Assembly (NCBI RefSeq): GCF_001547525.1
Contig: NZ_CM003768.1
Coordinates: 2,604,001 to 2,668,000, forward strand
DNA: 64,000 nucleotides
Direction: 5' to 3'
Source: Burkholderia anthina
Lineage (GTDB): Bacteria; Pseudomonadota; Gammaproteobacteria; Burkholderiales; Burkholderiaceae
Shown here: positions 1 to 9,680 of the stretch, piece by piece
Position numbering within the stretch: position 1 is the first letter of the stretch
Layout of the letters: every line of letters begins with the position of its first letter
Translations under genes and position numbers: made by a program
The notes under the pieces: generated by a model
What the model was told of the DNA's origin: nothing
Databases searched by the model: none
Seen by the model: only the letters and a program-made list of their open reading frames with translations

Positions 1-679
<679 letters not shown>

Positions 680-729
680 CTATGCTAGTCGCGTAGGGCG
701 ACGTTCGTGCCCGCTTCCGCACCTCGACC

Positions 730-954
730 ATGACCGATTCCGCCGCCGACGCCCGTTCGGCCCCGCGCCGTGCGCGTTGTCCGCACTGCGGGCGCGGTTT
801 CGACTGCGGCGCGCACACGCAGCCGTTCGACTGCTGGTGCGCTGCGATGCCGGTCTTGCCGGGCGACACGGCCCCGGCAGCCCGCGCGCGCTGCCTCTGC
901 CCGGAATGCCTCGCCGACGAGATCGCGCGGCGCATGGCGGCGGCGCCCGGCTGA
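730..954 (+). CDS. Small cysteine-rich CWC-family protein
   Basis: A 74-residue protein with eight cysteines: C17 and C20 (a CPHC pair), C26, the C35-W36-C37 trio that names the family, and C55, C57 and C60 (CLCPEC). The spacing suggests a small metal-binding, probably zinc-ribbon-like, cytosolic protein. Codon choice is typical of the chromosome (GCC, CGC, CCG), which supports real coding. It starts 110 bp before a RegB-type sensor kinase on the same strand. No function is established for the family; a redox or zinc role would be inference. Confidence 0.75.
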   Translation: MTDSAADARSAPRRARCPHCGRGFDCGAHTQPFDCWCAAMPVLPGDTAPAARARCLCPECLADEIARRMAAAPG

Positions 955-1064
955 CGTCGCTCGCTCGCGCACCCGGGCGCCGCGCCGGGGCGTCCGACCG
1001 TCCATTCGTCCTTCCCGATCCGGCCCCGTGGAGGCGCCGCCCGCTAAACGGGTAAACTGCTCGG

Positions 1065-2483
1065 ATGCAACGAATCACCACCACCGGGCGCGTCAACCTC
1101 AGCCACCTGTTCTGGCTGCGCAATCTCGCGATCATCGGCCAGCTCGTGACGATCGGCGTCGTGCAGACCTATTTCGGCGTGCACCTGCCGTTGCCGGCGA
1201 TGCTGATGGTCATCGCGCTCGAAATCGTTTTCAACGCGCTGACCTGGGTGCGCGTGCTGCGCGCGCGGCCCGAGACCAATTTCGAGCTGCTCGGCCAGCT
1301 GTGGGTCGACCTCGGCGCGCTGTCCGCGCTGCTGTTCCTGTCGGGCGGCACGACCAATCCGTTCGTGTCGCTGTACCTGCCGTCGCTCGCGATCGCCGCG
1401 GCCGTGCTGCCGTGGCACCTGATGATCTGGCTCGCGGCGTTCGCGGTGGCCTGCTACGCGGCGCTCGGCTTCGATTCGGTGCCGCTCAACATGGACAATC
1501 CGGCGAACCTGTTCGACTACTACCGTACCGGCATGTGGGCGAACTTCATGGTCAGCGTCGGGCTGATCGCGTGGTTCGTCGCGCGCATGTCGAATGCGCT
1601 GCGCCAGCGCGACGCGGCGCTCGGCGAGGCGCAGCAGCACCTGCTGCGCGACGAGCGGGCGGTTGCGCTCGGCGTGCAGGCCGCCACCGTCGCACATGAA
1701 ATGGGCACGCCGCTGTCGACGATCGCGATGCTCGCCGAGGAGTTGCGCGATGCGGCGCGCGCCGATCCGGGGCTCGCGCGCTACGAGGCCGACCTGAAGG
1801 TGCTCGAGGAACAGATGACGCTCTGCACGTCGGCGCTCGCGCGCCTGCGCAGCCGCGCGAGCGCGCCGGCGAGCCGCCAGCCGGTGGACGACTGGCTCGA
1901 CACGTTCGTCGAGCACTGGCGCCTGCGGCATCCGCACGTGCAGTTCGAGCTGCTCGGTGCGCGCCCGGCCGGCGTCGCGCTCGACGATACCGTCGCGGCC
2001 GGCCAGATCCTGACGATCCTGCTCGACAACGCCGCGCGCGCGAGCCCGCAGCGCGTGACGCTCGCGGCGAAGGTCGCGCATGGCGGCACGGCCGACGAAA
2101 TCGAATTCGAAGTATGCGACGACGGGCCCGGCATTCCGGCCGCGCTGCGCGAATCGCTCGGCGCGATGCCGGTCGACAGCACGCAGGGCGGGCACGGCGT
2201 CGGCCTGTACCTCGCGTTCAGCGCGGCCGCGCGGCTCGGCGGCGAGATCGAGCTGTCCGATGTCACGCCGCGCGCCCCGAGCGGCAACGGGCGGGCCGGC
2301 GGCGCGGCAAACGGCCACGCGGCGGCCGCATCGGGACAACGCACGGGCGCACGTACGGTCGACCGGCCAGCCGGCACGCCGGAGAGCCGCCCGGCCGGCG
2401 CAGCGGCCGGGCGCGGCACGCGGGCCGTGCTGCGCCTGCCGGTCGTGCGCGTCGCGATGCCGGCGGCCTCAACCAACACGTAG
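1065..2483 (+). CDS. regB: RegB/PrrB/ActS-type redox sensor histidine kinase
   Basis: Membrane histidine kinase of the RegB family, 472 residues. The N-terminal ~180 residues form about six hydrophobic segments and contain GGTTNPF (94-100), which matches the conserved quinone-binding heptapeptide of RegB. The H-box HEMGTPLSTIA puts the phosphorylated histidine at H211. Cys254 lies 43 residues later, in the same dimerisation region where RegB carries its redox cysteine (placement by analogy). The N box (ILLDNAARAS) and G boxes (DDGPGIP, GGHGVGLYLA) follow. A Gly/Ala/Pro-rich stretch of roughly 55 residues (about 395-455) interrupts the ATPase domain before its last strand. It is 13 bp upstream of the regulator gene and in the same operon. 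Confidence 0.9.
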   Translation: MQRITTTGRVNLSHLFWLRNLAIIGQLVTIGVVQTYFGVHLPLPAMLMVIALEIVFNALTWVRVLRARPETNFELLGQLWVDLGALSALLFLSGGTTNPFVSLYLPSLAIAAAVLPWHLMIWLAAFAVACYAALGFDSVPLNMDNPANLFDYYRTGMWANFMVSVGLIAWFVARMSNALRQRDAALGEAQQHLLRDERAVALGVQAATVAHEMGTPLSTIAMLAEELRDAARADPGLARYEADLKVLEEQMTLCTSALARLRSRASAPASRQPVDDWLDTFVEHWRLRHPHVQFELLGARPAGVALDDTVAAGQILTILLDNAARASPQRVTLAAKVAHGGTADEIEFEVCDDGPGIPAALRESLGAMPVDSTQGGHGVGLYLAFSAAARLGGEIELSDVTPRAPSGNGRAGGAANGHAAAASGQRTGARTVDRPAGTPESRPAGAAAGRGTRAVLRLPVVRVAMPAASTNT

Positions 2484-2496
2484 ACGGAGAAACCAC

Positions 2497-3039
2497 ATGA
2501 GCGAGAACAATTTCCTGGTGATCGACGACAACGAGGTGTTCGCGGGCACGCTCGCGCGCGGCCTCGAGCGCCGCGGTTACGCGGTCCAGCAGGCGCACGA
2601 CAAGGAAGCGGCGCTCAGGCTCGCCGCGGGCGGCAAGTTCCAGTTCATCACCGTCGACCTGCATCTCGGCGAGGATTCGGGGCTGAGCCTGATCGCGCCG
2701 CTGTGCGACCTGCAGCCCGATGCGCGGATCCTGGTGCTGACCGGTTACGCAAGCATCGCGACCGCCGTGCAGGCCGTGAAGGAAGGCGCCGACAACTACC
2801 TCGCGAAGCCGGCGAACGTCGAGTCGATCCTCTCCGCGCTGCAGACCAACGCGACCGAAGTGCAGGCCGACGAGGCGCTCGAGAATCCGGTCGTGCTGTC
2901 GGTGGACCGGCTCGAATGGGAGCACATCCAGCGCGTGCTGGCCGAGAACAACAACAACATTTCGGCGACCGCGCGCGCGCTGAACATGCACCGCCGCACG
3001 CTGCAGCGCAAGCTCGCGAAGAAGCCGGTGCGGCAGTAA
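2497..3039 (+). CDS. regA: RegA/PrrA/ActR-type response regulator
   Basis: Cytosolic response regulator of 180 residues, cognate to the adjacent RegB-like kinase. The receiver domain has the acidic pair D10/D11, phospho-acceptor D54 (TVDLHLGEDSG) and K104 (LAKP). A short linker leads to a Fis-type helix-turn-helix at about 150-180 (ISATARALNMHRRTLQRKL), whose MHRRTLQR core is a RegA hallmark. The start is set by GGAG eight bases upstream of ATG 2497. In other proteobacteria this pair controls respiration, redox balance and carbon or nitrogen fixation genes; the local targets are unknown. A bidirectional terminator follows the stop codon. Confidence 0.92.
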   Translation: MSENNFLVIDDNEVFAGTLARGLERRGYAVQQAHDKEAALRLAAGGKFQFITVDLHLGEDSGLSLIAPLCDLQPDARILVLTGYASIATAVQAVKEGADNYLAKPANVESILSALQTNATEVQADEALENPVVLSVDRLEWEHIQRVLAENNNNISATARALNMHRRTLQRKLAKKPVRQ

Positions 3040-3052
3040 GCGGCGCACCAAT

Positions 3053-3084
3053 GAAAACGGGCGACCCCCGAAGGGGCCGCCCGT
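3053..3084. terminator. Bidirectional terminator between regA and hslU
   Basis: An 11-bp stem (3058-3068 with 3073-3083, one G-T pair) and a CGAA tetraloop sit between two convergent genes. The minus-strand reading is followed by TTTTC, a good intrinsic terminator for hslVU. The plus-strand side has only a weak T-rich tail (TCTCTC). Confidence 0.75.
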
Positions 3085-3106
3085 CTCTCGTCCCGCACTG
3101 CGCGCG

Positions 3107-4450
3107 TTACAGCACGTAGCGCGACAGGTCTTCGTCCTGCGACACTTCGCCGAGCGCGCGATCGACATACTTCGCGTCGATCGTCACGCGCTCGCCCGCA
3201 TGGTTGCCGGCCGAGAACGACACTTCCTCGAGCAGCTTCTCGATCACCGTGTACAGCCGGCGCGCGCCGATGTTCTCGGTTTTCTCGTTGACCGCGAACG
3301 CGATCTCGGCGAGGCGCCGGATGCCGTCGTCGGCGAATTCGAGCTGCACGTCCTCGGTCGCGAGCAGCGCCTGGTACTGTTTGACGAGGCTTGCGTCGGT
3401 CGCGACGAGGATCGCTTCGAAATCGTTCACCGACAGCGAATCGAGCTCGACGCGGATCGGGAAGCGGCCTTGCAGTTCGGGAATCAGATCGCTCGGCTTC
3501 GCCAGGTGGAACGCGCCGCTCGCGATGAACAGGATGTGATCGGTCTTCACCATCCCGTACTTCGTGTTGACCGTCGTGCCTTCGACGAGCGGCAGCAGGT
3601 CGCGCTGCACGCCCTGGCGCGACACTTCGCCGCCGCTGCCTTCGTTGTTGCGCGACGTGATCTTGTCGATCTCGTCGAGGAACACGATGCCGTTCTGCTC
3701 GACGTTCTGCACGGCCTTCGTCTTCACTTCCTCTTCGTTCAGCATCTTCGCCGCTTCCTCGTCGGTCAGCAGCTTCAGCGCTTCCTTGATCTTCACCTTG
3801 CGGCGCTGCTTCTTGCCGCTGCCGAGGTTCGAGAACATCGAGCGGATCTGCTCGGTCATCTCTTCCATGCCCGGCGGCGCCATGATGTCCATGCCGACCG
3901 ACGGCTGCTCGAGGTCGAGCTCGACTTCCTTGTCGTCGAGCTGGCCTTCGCGCAGGCGCTTGCGGAAGGTCTGGCGCGTCGCGTTGTTGTCGTCGTTGGC
4001 GTGATCGGCATTGCCGCCGAAACCCACCGCGCGCGGTTGCGGCAGCAGGATGTCGAGAATGCGGTCTTCCGCCTGGTCGGTGGCCTTGCTGCGCACCTTG
4101 CGCATTTCGGTCTCGCGCGTCTGCTTGACCGAGGTCTCCATGAGGTCGCGCACGATGCTGTCGACGTCGCGGCCGACGTAGCCGACTTCGGTGAACTTGG
4201 TGGCCTCGATCTTGATGAACGGCGCATCGGCGAGCTTCGCGAGGCGGCGCGCGATTTCGGTCTTGCCGACGCCCGTCGGCCCGATCATCAGGATGTTCTT
4301 CGGCGTGATTTCCGTGCGCAGCGGATCGGCGACCTGCTGGCGGCGCCAGCGGTTGCGCAGCGCGACGGCGACGGCCTTCTTCGCCTTGTTCTGGCCGATG
4401 ATGTGCTTGTCGAGTTCCGAGACGATCTCGGCAGGGGTCATGGTGCTCAT
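3107..4450 (-). CDS. hslU: HslU, ATPase subunit of the HslVU protease
   Basis: AAA+ unfoldase of the HslVU (ClpYQ) heat-shock protease, which unfolds substrates and feeds them to HslV in the cytoplasm. It has 447 residues, the usual length. Walker A is GPTGVGKT (57-64); the Walker B segment reads [11 protein letters not shown]; the sensor/arginine regions follow, and the C-terminus ends DLSRYVL, the tail that docks into HslV. The start [10 protein letters not shown] was chosen because it matches the family N-terminus; the open frame continues upstream into hslV but does not resemble HslU. It lies 10 bp downstream of hslV in the same operon. Confidence 0.98.
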   Translation of the reverse strand: MSTMTPAEIVSELDKHIIGQNKAKKAVAVALRNRWRRQQVADPLRTEITPKNILMIGPTGVGKTEIARRLAKLADAPFIKIEATKFTEVGYVGRDVDSIVRDLMETSVKQTRETEMRKVRSKATDQAEDRILDILLPQPRAVGFGGNADHANDDNNATRQTFRKRLREGQLDDKEVELDLEQPSVGMDIMAPPGMEEMTEQIRSMFSNLGSGKKQRRKVKIKEALKLLTDEEAAKMLNEEEVKTKAVQNVEQNGIVFLDEIDKITSRNNEGSGGEVSRQGVQRDLLPLVEGTTVNTKYGMVKTDHILFIASGAFHLAKPSDLIPELQGRFPIRVELDSLSVNDFEAILVATDASLVKQYQALLATEDVQLEFADDGIRRLAEIAFAVNEKTENIGARRLYTVIEKLLEEVSFSAGNHAGERVTIDAKYVDRALGEVSQDEDLSRYVL

Positions 4451-4460
4451 GGGGCGGTCC

Positions 4461-4997
4461 TTACTCGATCGTTTCGATGATGCGGTTGTGGTTCGTGTAG
4501 ATGCACATGTCGCCGGCGATCCCGAGCGACTTCTCGACGATCTCGCGCGGTGACAGTTCGGTGTTCTCGACGAGCGCGCGGGCCGCTGCCTGCGCGTACG
4601 CGCCGCCCGAGCCGATCGCGCAGATGCCGCCTTCCGGATCGAGCACGTCGCCGTTGCCGGTGATGACGAGCGTGGTGTTCGCATCGGCCGTGATCAGCAT
4701 CGCCTCGAGGCGGCGCAGCATCCGGTCGGTGCGCCAGTCCTTCGCGAGCTCGACGGCCGCGCGGGTCAGGTTGCCCTGGTGCTTCTCGAGCTTCGCCTCG
4801 AAGCGGTCGAGCAGCGAGAACGCATCGGCGGTGCCGCCCGCGAATCCGACCAGTACCTGGTTGTTGTAGATCCGCCGCACTTTCCGCGCGCCACCCTTCA
4901 TGACGATGTTGCCGAGGGTTACCTGGCCGTCGCCGCCGAGCGCGACCTTGTCGCCGCGCCGGACCGAAACGATGGTCGTGCCGTGAAATTGCTCCAT
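4461..4997 (-). CDS. hslV: HslV, proteolytic subunit of the HslVU protease
   Basis: Threonine peptidase of the proteasome beta-subunit family, 178 residues, forming the double hexamer core of HslVU. The leader MEQFHG precedes T7-T8, so maturation would expose Thr7 as the N-terminal nucleophile. The conserved [18 protein letters not shown] stretch and the C-terminal [12 protein letters not shown] match the family. It is the first gene of the hslVU operon, read toward hslU. No sigma-32-type promoter was assigned with confidence. Confidence 0.97.
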   Translation of the reverse strand: MEQFHGTTIVSVRRGDKVALGGDGQVTLGNIVMKGGARKVRRIYNNQVLVGFAGGTADAFSLLDRFEAKLEKHQGNLTRAAVELAKDWRTDRMLRRLEAMLITADANTTLVITGNGDVLDPEGGICAIGSGGAYAQAAARALVENTELSPREIVEKSLGIAGDMCIYTNHNRIIETIE

Positions 4998-5193
4998 CTG
5001 CGTTCCTTGAGAAAAACGGGGAAGAGTCGGGCGGCGCGACGCGCCGCCGCGTGAATCCGCAGTGCGCCAGGGAGCGGCCCGGCGCGCGTCCGTTTCATTT
5101 TAGGGCGGGCGCCGGGATATCAAGAGGGGGAGGCAAATCGGTCGGCGCAAGCCCGTTAGCAGGGGAACAGGCCCTGAACCGGTGCCGGAAAAC

Positions 5194-5221
5194 AAAAAGC
5201 GCGCGGCAGGCCGCGCGCTTT
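5194..5221 (-). terminator. Intrinsic terminator of dksA
   Basis: A near-perfect 12-bp stem (5196-5207 with 5210-5221), rich in GCGC, lies about 40 bp past the dksA stop. On the minus strand it is followed by TTTGTTTT, giving a strong Rho-independent terminator. Confidence 0.85.
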
Positions 5222-5258
5222 CGGGAAGCAGCGTGTGTCGGAGCGGAATGCCGCTCGA

Positions 5259-5675
5259 TCAGTCGCCGAACAGCTTCTGGCGCAGCTCGCGGCGCTCCTG
5301 CGCCTCGAGCGACAGCGTGGCGGTCGGACGCGCGAGCAGGCGCGGAATGCCGATCGGCTCGCCCGTTTCCTCACACCAGCCGTAATCGCCGGAATCGATG
5401 CGGGCGAGCGACTGCTGAACCTTCTTGAGGAGCTTGCGTTCGCGATCGCGCGTGCGCAGCTCGAGCGCGTGCTCTTCCTCGATCGTCGCGCGGTCGGCGG
5501 GATCGGGGACGATCACCGTCTCGCGCAGGTTCTCGGTCGTCTGGCCTGCATTCTTGAGGATGTCCGCCTGCAACTGTTCGAGCCGATTTTTGAAGAAGGC
5601 GAGCTGATCCTCATTCATGTAATCCTTGTCGCTCATCTTCAGGATTTCGGCTTCGGTCAAGAGTTTCTTCGTCAT
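5259..5675 (-). CDS. dksA: DksA-family RNA polymerase-binding regulator with a degenerate zinc finger
   Basis: DksA enters the RNA polymerase secondary channel and, with ppGpp, resets transcription during the stringent response. The protein has 138 residues. The coiled-coil tip motif PDPADRA supplies D58, D61 and A63, matching the essential D-x-x-D-x-A of E. coli DksA, and EEEHALELRTRDRERKLLKK is near-identical to the family. Of the four zinc-binding cysteines only C101 remains; the other three positions are T104, S122 and A125, so a classical C4 zinc site cannot form. Its neighbour is a His-rich COG0523 GTPase. A strong terminator follows and a ~500 bp upstream region precedes. Confidence 0.93.
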   Translation of the reverse strand: MTKKLLTEAEILKMSDKDYMNEDQLAFFKNRLEQLQADILKNAGQTTENLRETVIVPDPADRATIEEEHALELRTRDRERKLLKKVQQSLARIDSGDYGWCEETGEPIGIPRLLARPTATLSLEAQERRELRQKLFGD

Positions 5676-6170
5676 CTGCTTGCTTCTTCAATGTGCGGCA
5701 AATCAAGAGATATTGCCTGCACTTTGGGATTACCCGCAACCGCGCTTGCAATCATTTGCGATTTGCCGCCGCGGGGCCGAAAGCCTCTGGAAAACCGGTT
5801 CTCAAATACCAGGATAGGCCTGGCGCAGATTTGCGCGCGCTGCGAACCGGTGTGCTGCGCGGCACATCGCATCGGCCGCGGCCGGGAGGCGGATTGGCGA
5901 TCCGGCGCGGTTGCGATGCCCGGAAAACTGGTTCAGCAAGAACCGGGCCTGTTTGTTGCCGTACTCCAGCGGGCACGTATTGTAACTGAATCGCAAGCGG
6001 GCGCCGTATCGGGTCGATCCCCGTCGGCTGCGCCAATATCTAGAAAATATAACGCGCAAATCGCGAAAAAGCGATGACGGCGAAACCCTGCCCGGCAAAG
6101 GCGTCGCGCGGCGGCCCCCGCCGCCTCGCAGGCGGCCGGGCAGCAAGGGCGCGGCGGGCGCCTGCGCGGG
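5676..6170. other. Intergenic region upstream of dksA
   Basis: No convincing gene is seen in these 495 bp. The region is more AT-rich near 6030-6060 (a run containing TATATTTTC on the minus strand), a plausible but unproven dksA promoter area, which would give a leader of about 370 nt. A small hairpin with a wobble pair (CTGGTTC ... GAACCGG) occurs at about 5928-5946. No clear Zur-type palindrome was identified by eye. Confidence 0.4.
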
Positions 6171-7262
6171 TCAGGCGAGGCAGGCGTCGAGGCCGTCGGT
6201 GATCAGGTCCTGCGGCAGATCGACGCCGATGAACACCATCTTGTTGGTCTTCTTCTCGACCGGCAGCCACTTCGCCGCGAGGTCGCTGCCCATCATCTGG
6301 TGCACGCCCTGGAACACGACCTTGCGGTCGACGCCCTTCATGTACAGCACGCCCTTGTAGCGCAGCATCCGCTCGCCGTAGATCTGCAGAATGCCGCCGA
6401 GGAAGTCTTCCAGCTTGTTCGGATCGAACGGGCGGTCGTTGCGGTACACGAACGACTTGATCTTGTCGTCGTGGTGCGCGTGGTGGTGATGGTGGTGGCC
6501 GTGGTCGTGATCGTGCGCGCATTGGCCGTGATCGTGGTCGCAATTCGCGTGATCGTGATCGTGGCCGTGATCATGGCCGTGATCGTGGTGGTCGTGCGCG
6601 TGATCGTCCTCGGCGAGGAAATCGGGATCGATCTCGAGCTTGGCATTCAGGTTGAAGCCGCGCAGGTCGAAGATTTCCTTGATGTCCGCCTCGCCGAAAT
6701 TCACGACCTTGATCGCGGCCTTCGGGTTCATGTGCATCAGGCGGTGCTTGAGGCCGGCGACGGTCTGGTCGTCGACGAGATCCGACTTCGTGATGAACAG
6801 GCGGTCGGCGAAACCGACCTGGCGCTGCACCACTTCGTGTTCGTCGAGCTGCGCGTTCGCGTGCTTCGCGTCGACCAGCGTGATGACCGCGTCGAGCAGG
6901 AAATCGTCGGCGATCTCGCTGTCGATGAAGAAGGTCTGCGCGACGGGGCCCGGGTTCGCGAGGCCGGTCGTCTCGATCACGATGCGGTCGAAGTCGAGCT
7001 TGCCTTCGCGCTTCTTCGCGGCCAGATCGCCGAGCGCGCGGGCGAGGTCGCCGCGGATCGTGCAGCAGATGCAGCCGTTGCTCATCTGGATGATCTGCTC
7101 GTTCGAATCCTGCACGAGGATTTCGTTGTCGATGTTCTCTTCGCCGAACTCGTTCTCGATCACGGCGATCTTCATGCCGTGCTGTTCGTTCAGGATGCGC
7201 TTGAGCAGCGTCGTCTTGCCGCTGCCGAGGAAGCCGGTAAGGATGGTGACGGGAGTGGCCAT
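6171..7262 (-). CDS. COG0523/CobW-family metal-chaperone GTPase with His-rich linker
   Basis: G3E GTPase thought to deliver metal (zinc or cobalt in characterised members) to client proteins. It has 363 residues from ATG 7262, where MATPVTILTG fits the family start; the open frame extends further upstream but looks non-coding. Walker A is GFLGSGKT (10-17); the metal-binding CxCC motif is C64-I-C66-C67; the guanine-specificity loop is TKSDL (158-162). Residues 221-264 are an extreme His/Asp-rich tract with two cysteines, likely a metal buffer between the GTPase and the CobW C-terminal domain. Its position next to a DksA lacking zinc ligands suggests zinc homeostasis, which is inference. Confidence 0.9.
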   Translation of the reverse strand: MATPVTILTGFLGSGKTTLLKRILNEQHGMKIAVIENEFGEENIDNEILVQDSNEQIIQMSNGCICCTIRGDLARALGDLAAKKREGKLDFDRIVIETTGLANPGPVAQTFFIDSEIADDFLLDAVITLVDAKHANAQLDEHEVVQRQVGFADRLFITKSDLVDDQTVAGLKHRLMHMNPKAAIKVVNFGEADIKEIFDLRGFNLNAKLEIDPDFLAEDDHAHDHHDHGHDHGHDHDHANCDHDHGQCAHDHDHGHHHHHHAHHDDKIKSFVYRNDRPFDPNKLEDFLGGILQIYGERMLRYKGVLYMKGVDRKVVFQGVHQMMGSDLAAKWLPVEKKTNKMVFIGVDLPQDLITDGLDACLA

Positions 7263-7455
7263 GTCGGTCGCCTGTGGTTCGTGAATCGGGGTCAAAACCA
7301 GGATGTGCGTCGCGCCCTCGCGCTGCGAGCCGGGGCGCACAACCATCCATTGAAACATACCTGTCAAGCCCCCGCCCGTCGTCCGGACGACAGGGGCAAG
7401 CGTCGGCCCGACAGGCGGGGCCGGCGGACCGGGGTGTCCGCCAAGATCGGGGCGA

Positions 7456-8670
7456 TCAGACGATTTGCAACAGCAGGCCCTTCAGATATTCGCCTTCCGG
7501 GAACGCGGCGAGCAGCGGGTGATCGACGCCCGCGCCGAGCCGCTTCAGGATCCGCGCGTCGACCTTCGCGTCGGCCGCGGCGCCCGCGACGATCTTCTGG
7601 AACAGGTCCATGTCGATCGCGCCCGAGCACGAGTACGTGAACAACAGGCCGCCCGGACGCAGCAGCCTGAAGCCGCTCAGGTTGATGTCCTTGTACGCGC
7701 GCGCCGCGCGATCGACGCTGTCGCGCGTCGGCGCGAACTTCGGCGGATCGAGCACGATCAGGTCGAAACGCTCGCCTTCGTCGACGAGGCGGCGCAGCGT
7801 CTTGAACGCATCGGCGTCGAGCCAGGTCGCGCGCGCCGCGTCGAAGCCGTTGGCCACGACGTTCTGCTGCGCGAGCGCGAGCGCGTCGCCCGACGAGTCG
7901 ATCGACACGACGCGTTTCGCACCGCCCTTGAGCGCCGCGAGCGAGAAGCCGCCCGTGTAGCAGAAGCAGTTCAGCACGTCGCGGTCGGCCGCGTACTGCG
8001 CGACGAGCGCGCGGTTGTCGCGCTGGTCGACGTAGAAGCCCGTCTTGTGGCCGTTCGGCACGTCGACGTGGTAGCGCACGCCGTTTTCGTTCGCGATCAG
8101 CGTCGCGGGCGGCGCGTCGCCGGCCAGTACGCCCGTCGTCTGTTCGAGCCCTTCCTTGTCGCGGATCGACACGTCCGAGCGCTCGTACACGTTCGGGCAG
8201 CCGGTCGCGCCGGTAAGCGCCGCGACGATCGCGTCCTTCCACGCTTCGACGCCCGCGGCCATGAACTGGCAGACGAGCTGGCCGCGCGGCGCGGCGCCGG
8301 CTTCGGCGGTGTCCGCGACGTAGTAGTCGACGATCAGCCCCGGCAGCCCGTCGGCTTCGCCGAACACGAGCCGCACCGCGCCCGTGCCCGACACCATCGT
8401 CGTGCGGTGCGCGACCGCGCGCTGCACGCGGCGCTTGAAGAACGCGTGATCGATCGGTTCGTGCTCGTCGAAGCTCCACACCCGCACGCGGATCTGCGAC
8501 TGGGGGCTGTACGCGCCGCGCGCGAGGAAGCGGCCGTCGTGCGCGCGCACGAGCACGGTCGCGCCGGGCGCGGGCTTGCCGTCGACGCGGTCGATCGCAT
8601 TGGCGTAGATCCACGGATGGCGGCGCAGCAGCGATTTTTCCTTGGACGGCTTGAGGGTGACGGTTTGCAT
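7456..8670 (-). CDS. rlmI: RlmI-type 23S rRNA (cytosine-C5) methyltransferase
   Basis: Class I SAM-dependent methyltransferase of the RlmI family, which makes m5C1962 in 23S rRNA in E. coli. It has 404 residues. The N-terminal PUA domain begins LKPSKEKSLLRRHPWIYANAI; the Rossmann-type methyltransferase core contains TGFYVDQRDNR, VLNCFCYTGGFSLAAL (motif I, SAM binding) and the catalytic-loop sequence LIVLDPPKFAP. ATG 8668-8670 fits the family N-terminus. It follows xerC on the same strand with 76 bp between them. The identity to RlmI rather than another PUA-methyltransferase is by overall resemblance. Confidence 0.88.
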   Translation of the reverse strand: MQTVTLKPSKEKSLLRRHPWIYANAIDRVDGKPAPGATVLVRAHDGRFLARGAYSPQSQIRVRVWSFDEHEPIDHAFFKRRVQRAVAHRTTMVSGTGAVRLVFGEADGLPGLIVDYYVADTAEAGAAPRGQLVCQFMAAGVEAWKDAIVAALTGATGCPNVYERSDVSIRDKEGLEQTTGVLAGDAPPATLIANENGVRYHVDVPNGHKTGFYVDQRDNRALVAQYAADRDVLNCFCYTGGFSLAALKGGAKRVVSIDSSGDALALAQQNVVANGFDAARATWLDADAFKTLRRLVDEGERFDLIVLDPPKFAPTRDSVDRAARAYKDINLSGFRLLRPGGLLFTYSCSGAIDMDLFQKIVAGAAADAKVDARILKRLGAGVDHPLLAAFPEGEYLKGLLLQIV

Positions 8671-8746
8671 GGTGAGATCGAAAGGGGCCGGGCGCGACGC
8701 CGGCCGGTGCCGGCCGCCGCGCGCGGCGGGTAACACGGGGCGCGCG

Positions 8747-9667
8747 TCAGTCGCGCTTCTTCGCGCGCGGATGCGCGCTGTCGTAAATCTTCGCGAGATG
8801 CTGGAAGTCGAGCGACGTATAGACCTGCGTCGCGGCGACGCTCGCGTGGCCGAGCAGTTCCTGCACCGCGCGCAGGTCGCCGCTCGACTGCAGCACGTGC
8901 GTCGCGAACGAATGGCGCAGCACGTGCGGGTGGACGTTGGCGGGGATGCCGGCGGCGAGCGCCGCGCGCTTCACGCGCTCGCGCACCACGCCCGGCGACA
9001 TCCGGTTGCCGCGCACCGACACGAACAGCGGATGCGGATCGTGCTTCACGAACTCGCCGCGCACCGCGAGCCACGCGTTCAGCGCGTCGATCGCCTTGCG
9101 GCCGACCGGCACCTTGCGCTCCTTGTTGCCCTTGCCGCGCACGGTGACTTCGGCCTCGGCGAGATCGAGCCAGCCGGCCGAGCGGTAGCCGTCGGCCTGC
9201 GTGTACCGGACGTCGAGCCCGATCAATTCGGCGAGGCGCAGCCCCGACGAATAGAACAGCTCGAGGATCGCGTGATCGCGGATGCCTTCGGTCGTGCCGG
9301 CGAGCGGCGCGTCCATCAGCGCGGATGCGTCGTCGACCGACAGCGCCTTCGGCAGGGTTTTCGGGCGCTTCGGCGCGCGTACCGCGGCGACCGGGTTCGC
9401 GGGCATCTCGATGCGTTGCGCGAGCCAGCGGTAGAACGCACGCCAGGCGGACAGCCGGTGCGAGATCGAGCGCGCGGACAGCCCGCCCGCGTGCGCGCGC
9501 GCGACCGCGCCGCGCATGTCGGCGGCGGTCAATGCTTCGAGCGGCCGGCCGGCGGCAAGCTTCCTCAGTTCGTCGAGCTCGTGCGTGTATGCGCGCAGCG
9601 TGTGTTCCGACAGTTGCCTGACGTGCTTCAGGTTCGACAGGTAGGCGGCGATCGGATCGTCGGTCAT
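8747..9667 (-). CDS. xerC: XerC site-specific tyrosine recombinase
   Basis: Tyrosine recombinase that, with XerD, resolves chromosome dimers at dif. It has 306 residues. The SAM-like N-terminal core-binding domain occupies about 1-90. The catalytic set is complete: R144 (SSGLRLAEL), K179 (GKGNKERKVP), H248 and R251 (HVLRHSFATH), H274 (LLGHAS) and Tyr283 (QVYTSLD). It sits between dapF-DUF484 and rlmI, the same dapF-DUF484-xerC order as in enterobacteria. The start ATG 9667 lies 13 bp downstream of the DUF484 stop, so translation is probably linked. Confidence 0.97.
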   Translation of the reverse strand: MTDDPIAAYLSNLKHVRQLSEHTLRAYTHELDELRKLAAGRPLEALTAADMRGAVARAHAGGLSARSISHRLSAWRAFYRWLAQRIEMPANPVAAVRAPKRPKTLPKALSVDDASALMDAPLAGTTEGIRDHAILELFYSSGLRLAELIGLDVRYTQADGYRSAGWLDLAEAEVTVRGKGNKERKVPVGRKAIDALNAWLAVRGEFVKHDPHPLFVSVRGNRMSPGVVRERVKRAALAAGIPANVHPHVLRHSFATHVLQSSGDLRAVQELLGHASVAATQVYTSLDFQHLAKIYDSAHPRAKKRD

Positions 9668-9680
9668 CGCGTGCGGCGGA

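Noticed and set aside
3200..4480. Plus-strand open frame of 426 codons opposite hslU
   Set aside because: It is the antisense frame of hslU with no family similarity, a common artefact of high-GC coding DNA.
6470..6610. Short repeated units resembling a repeat array
   Set aside because: They are His/Asp codons (GTG-ATC/GTC pattern on the plus strand) of the His-rich linker in the COG0523 GTPase, not CRISPR or intergenic repeats.
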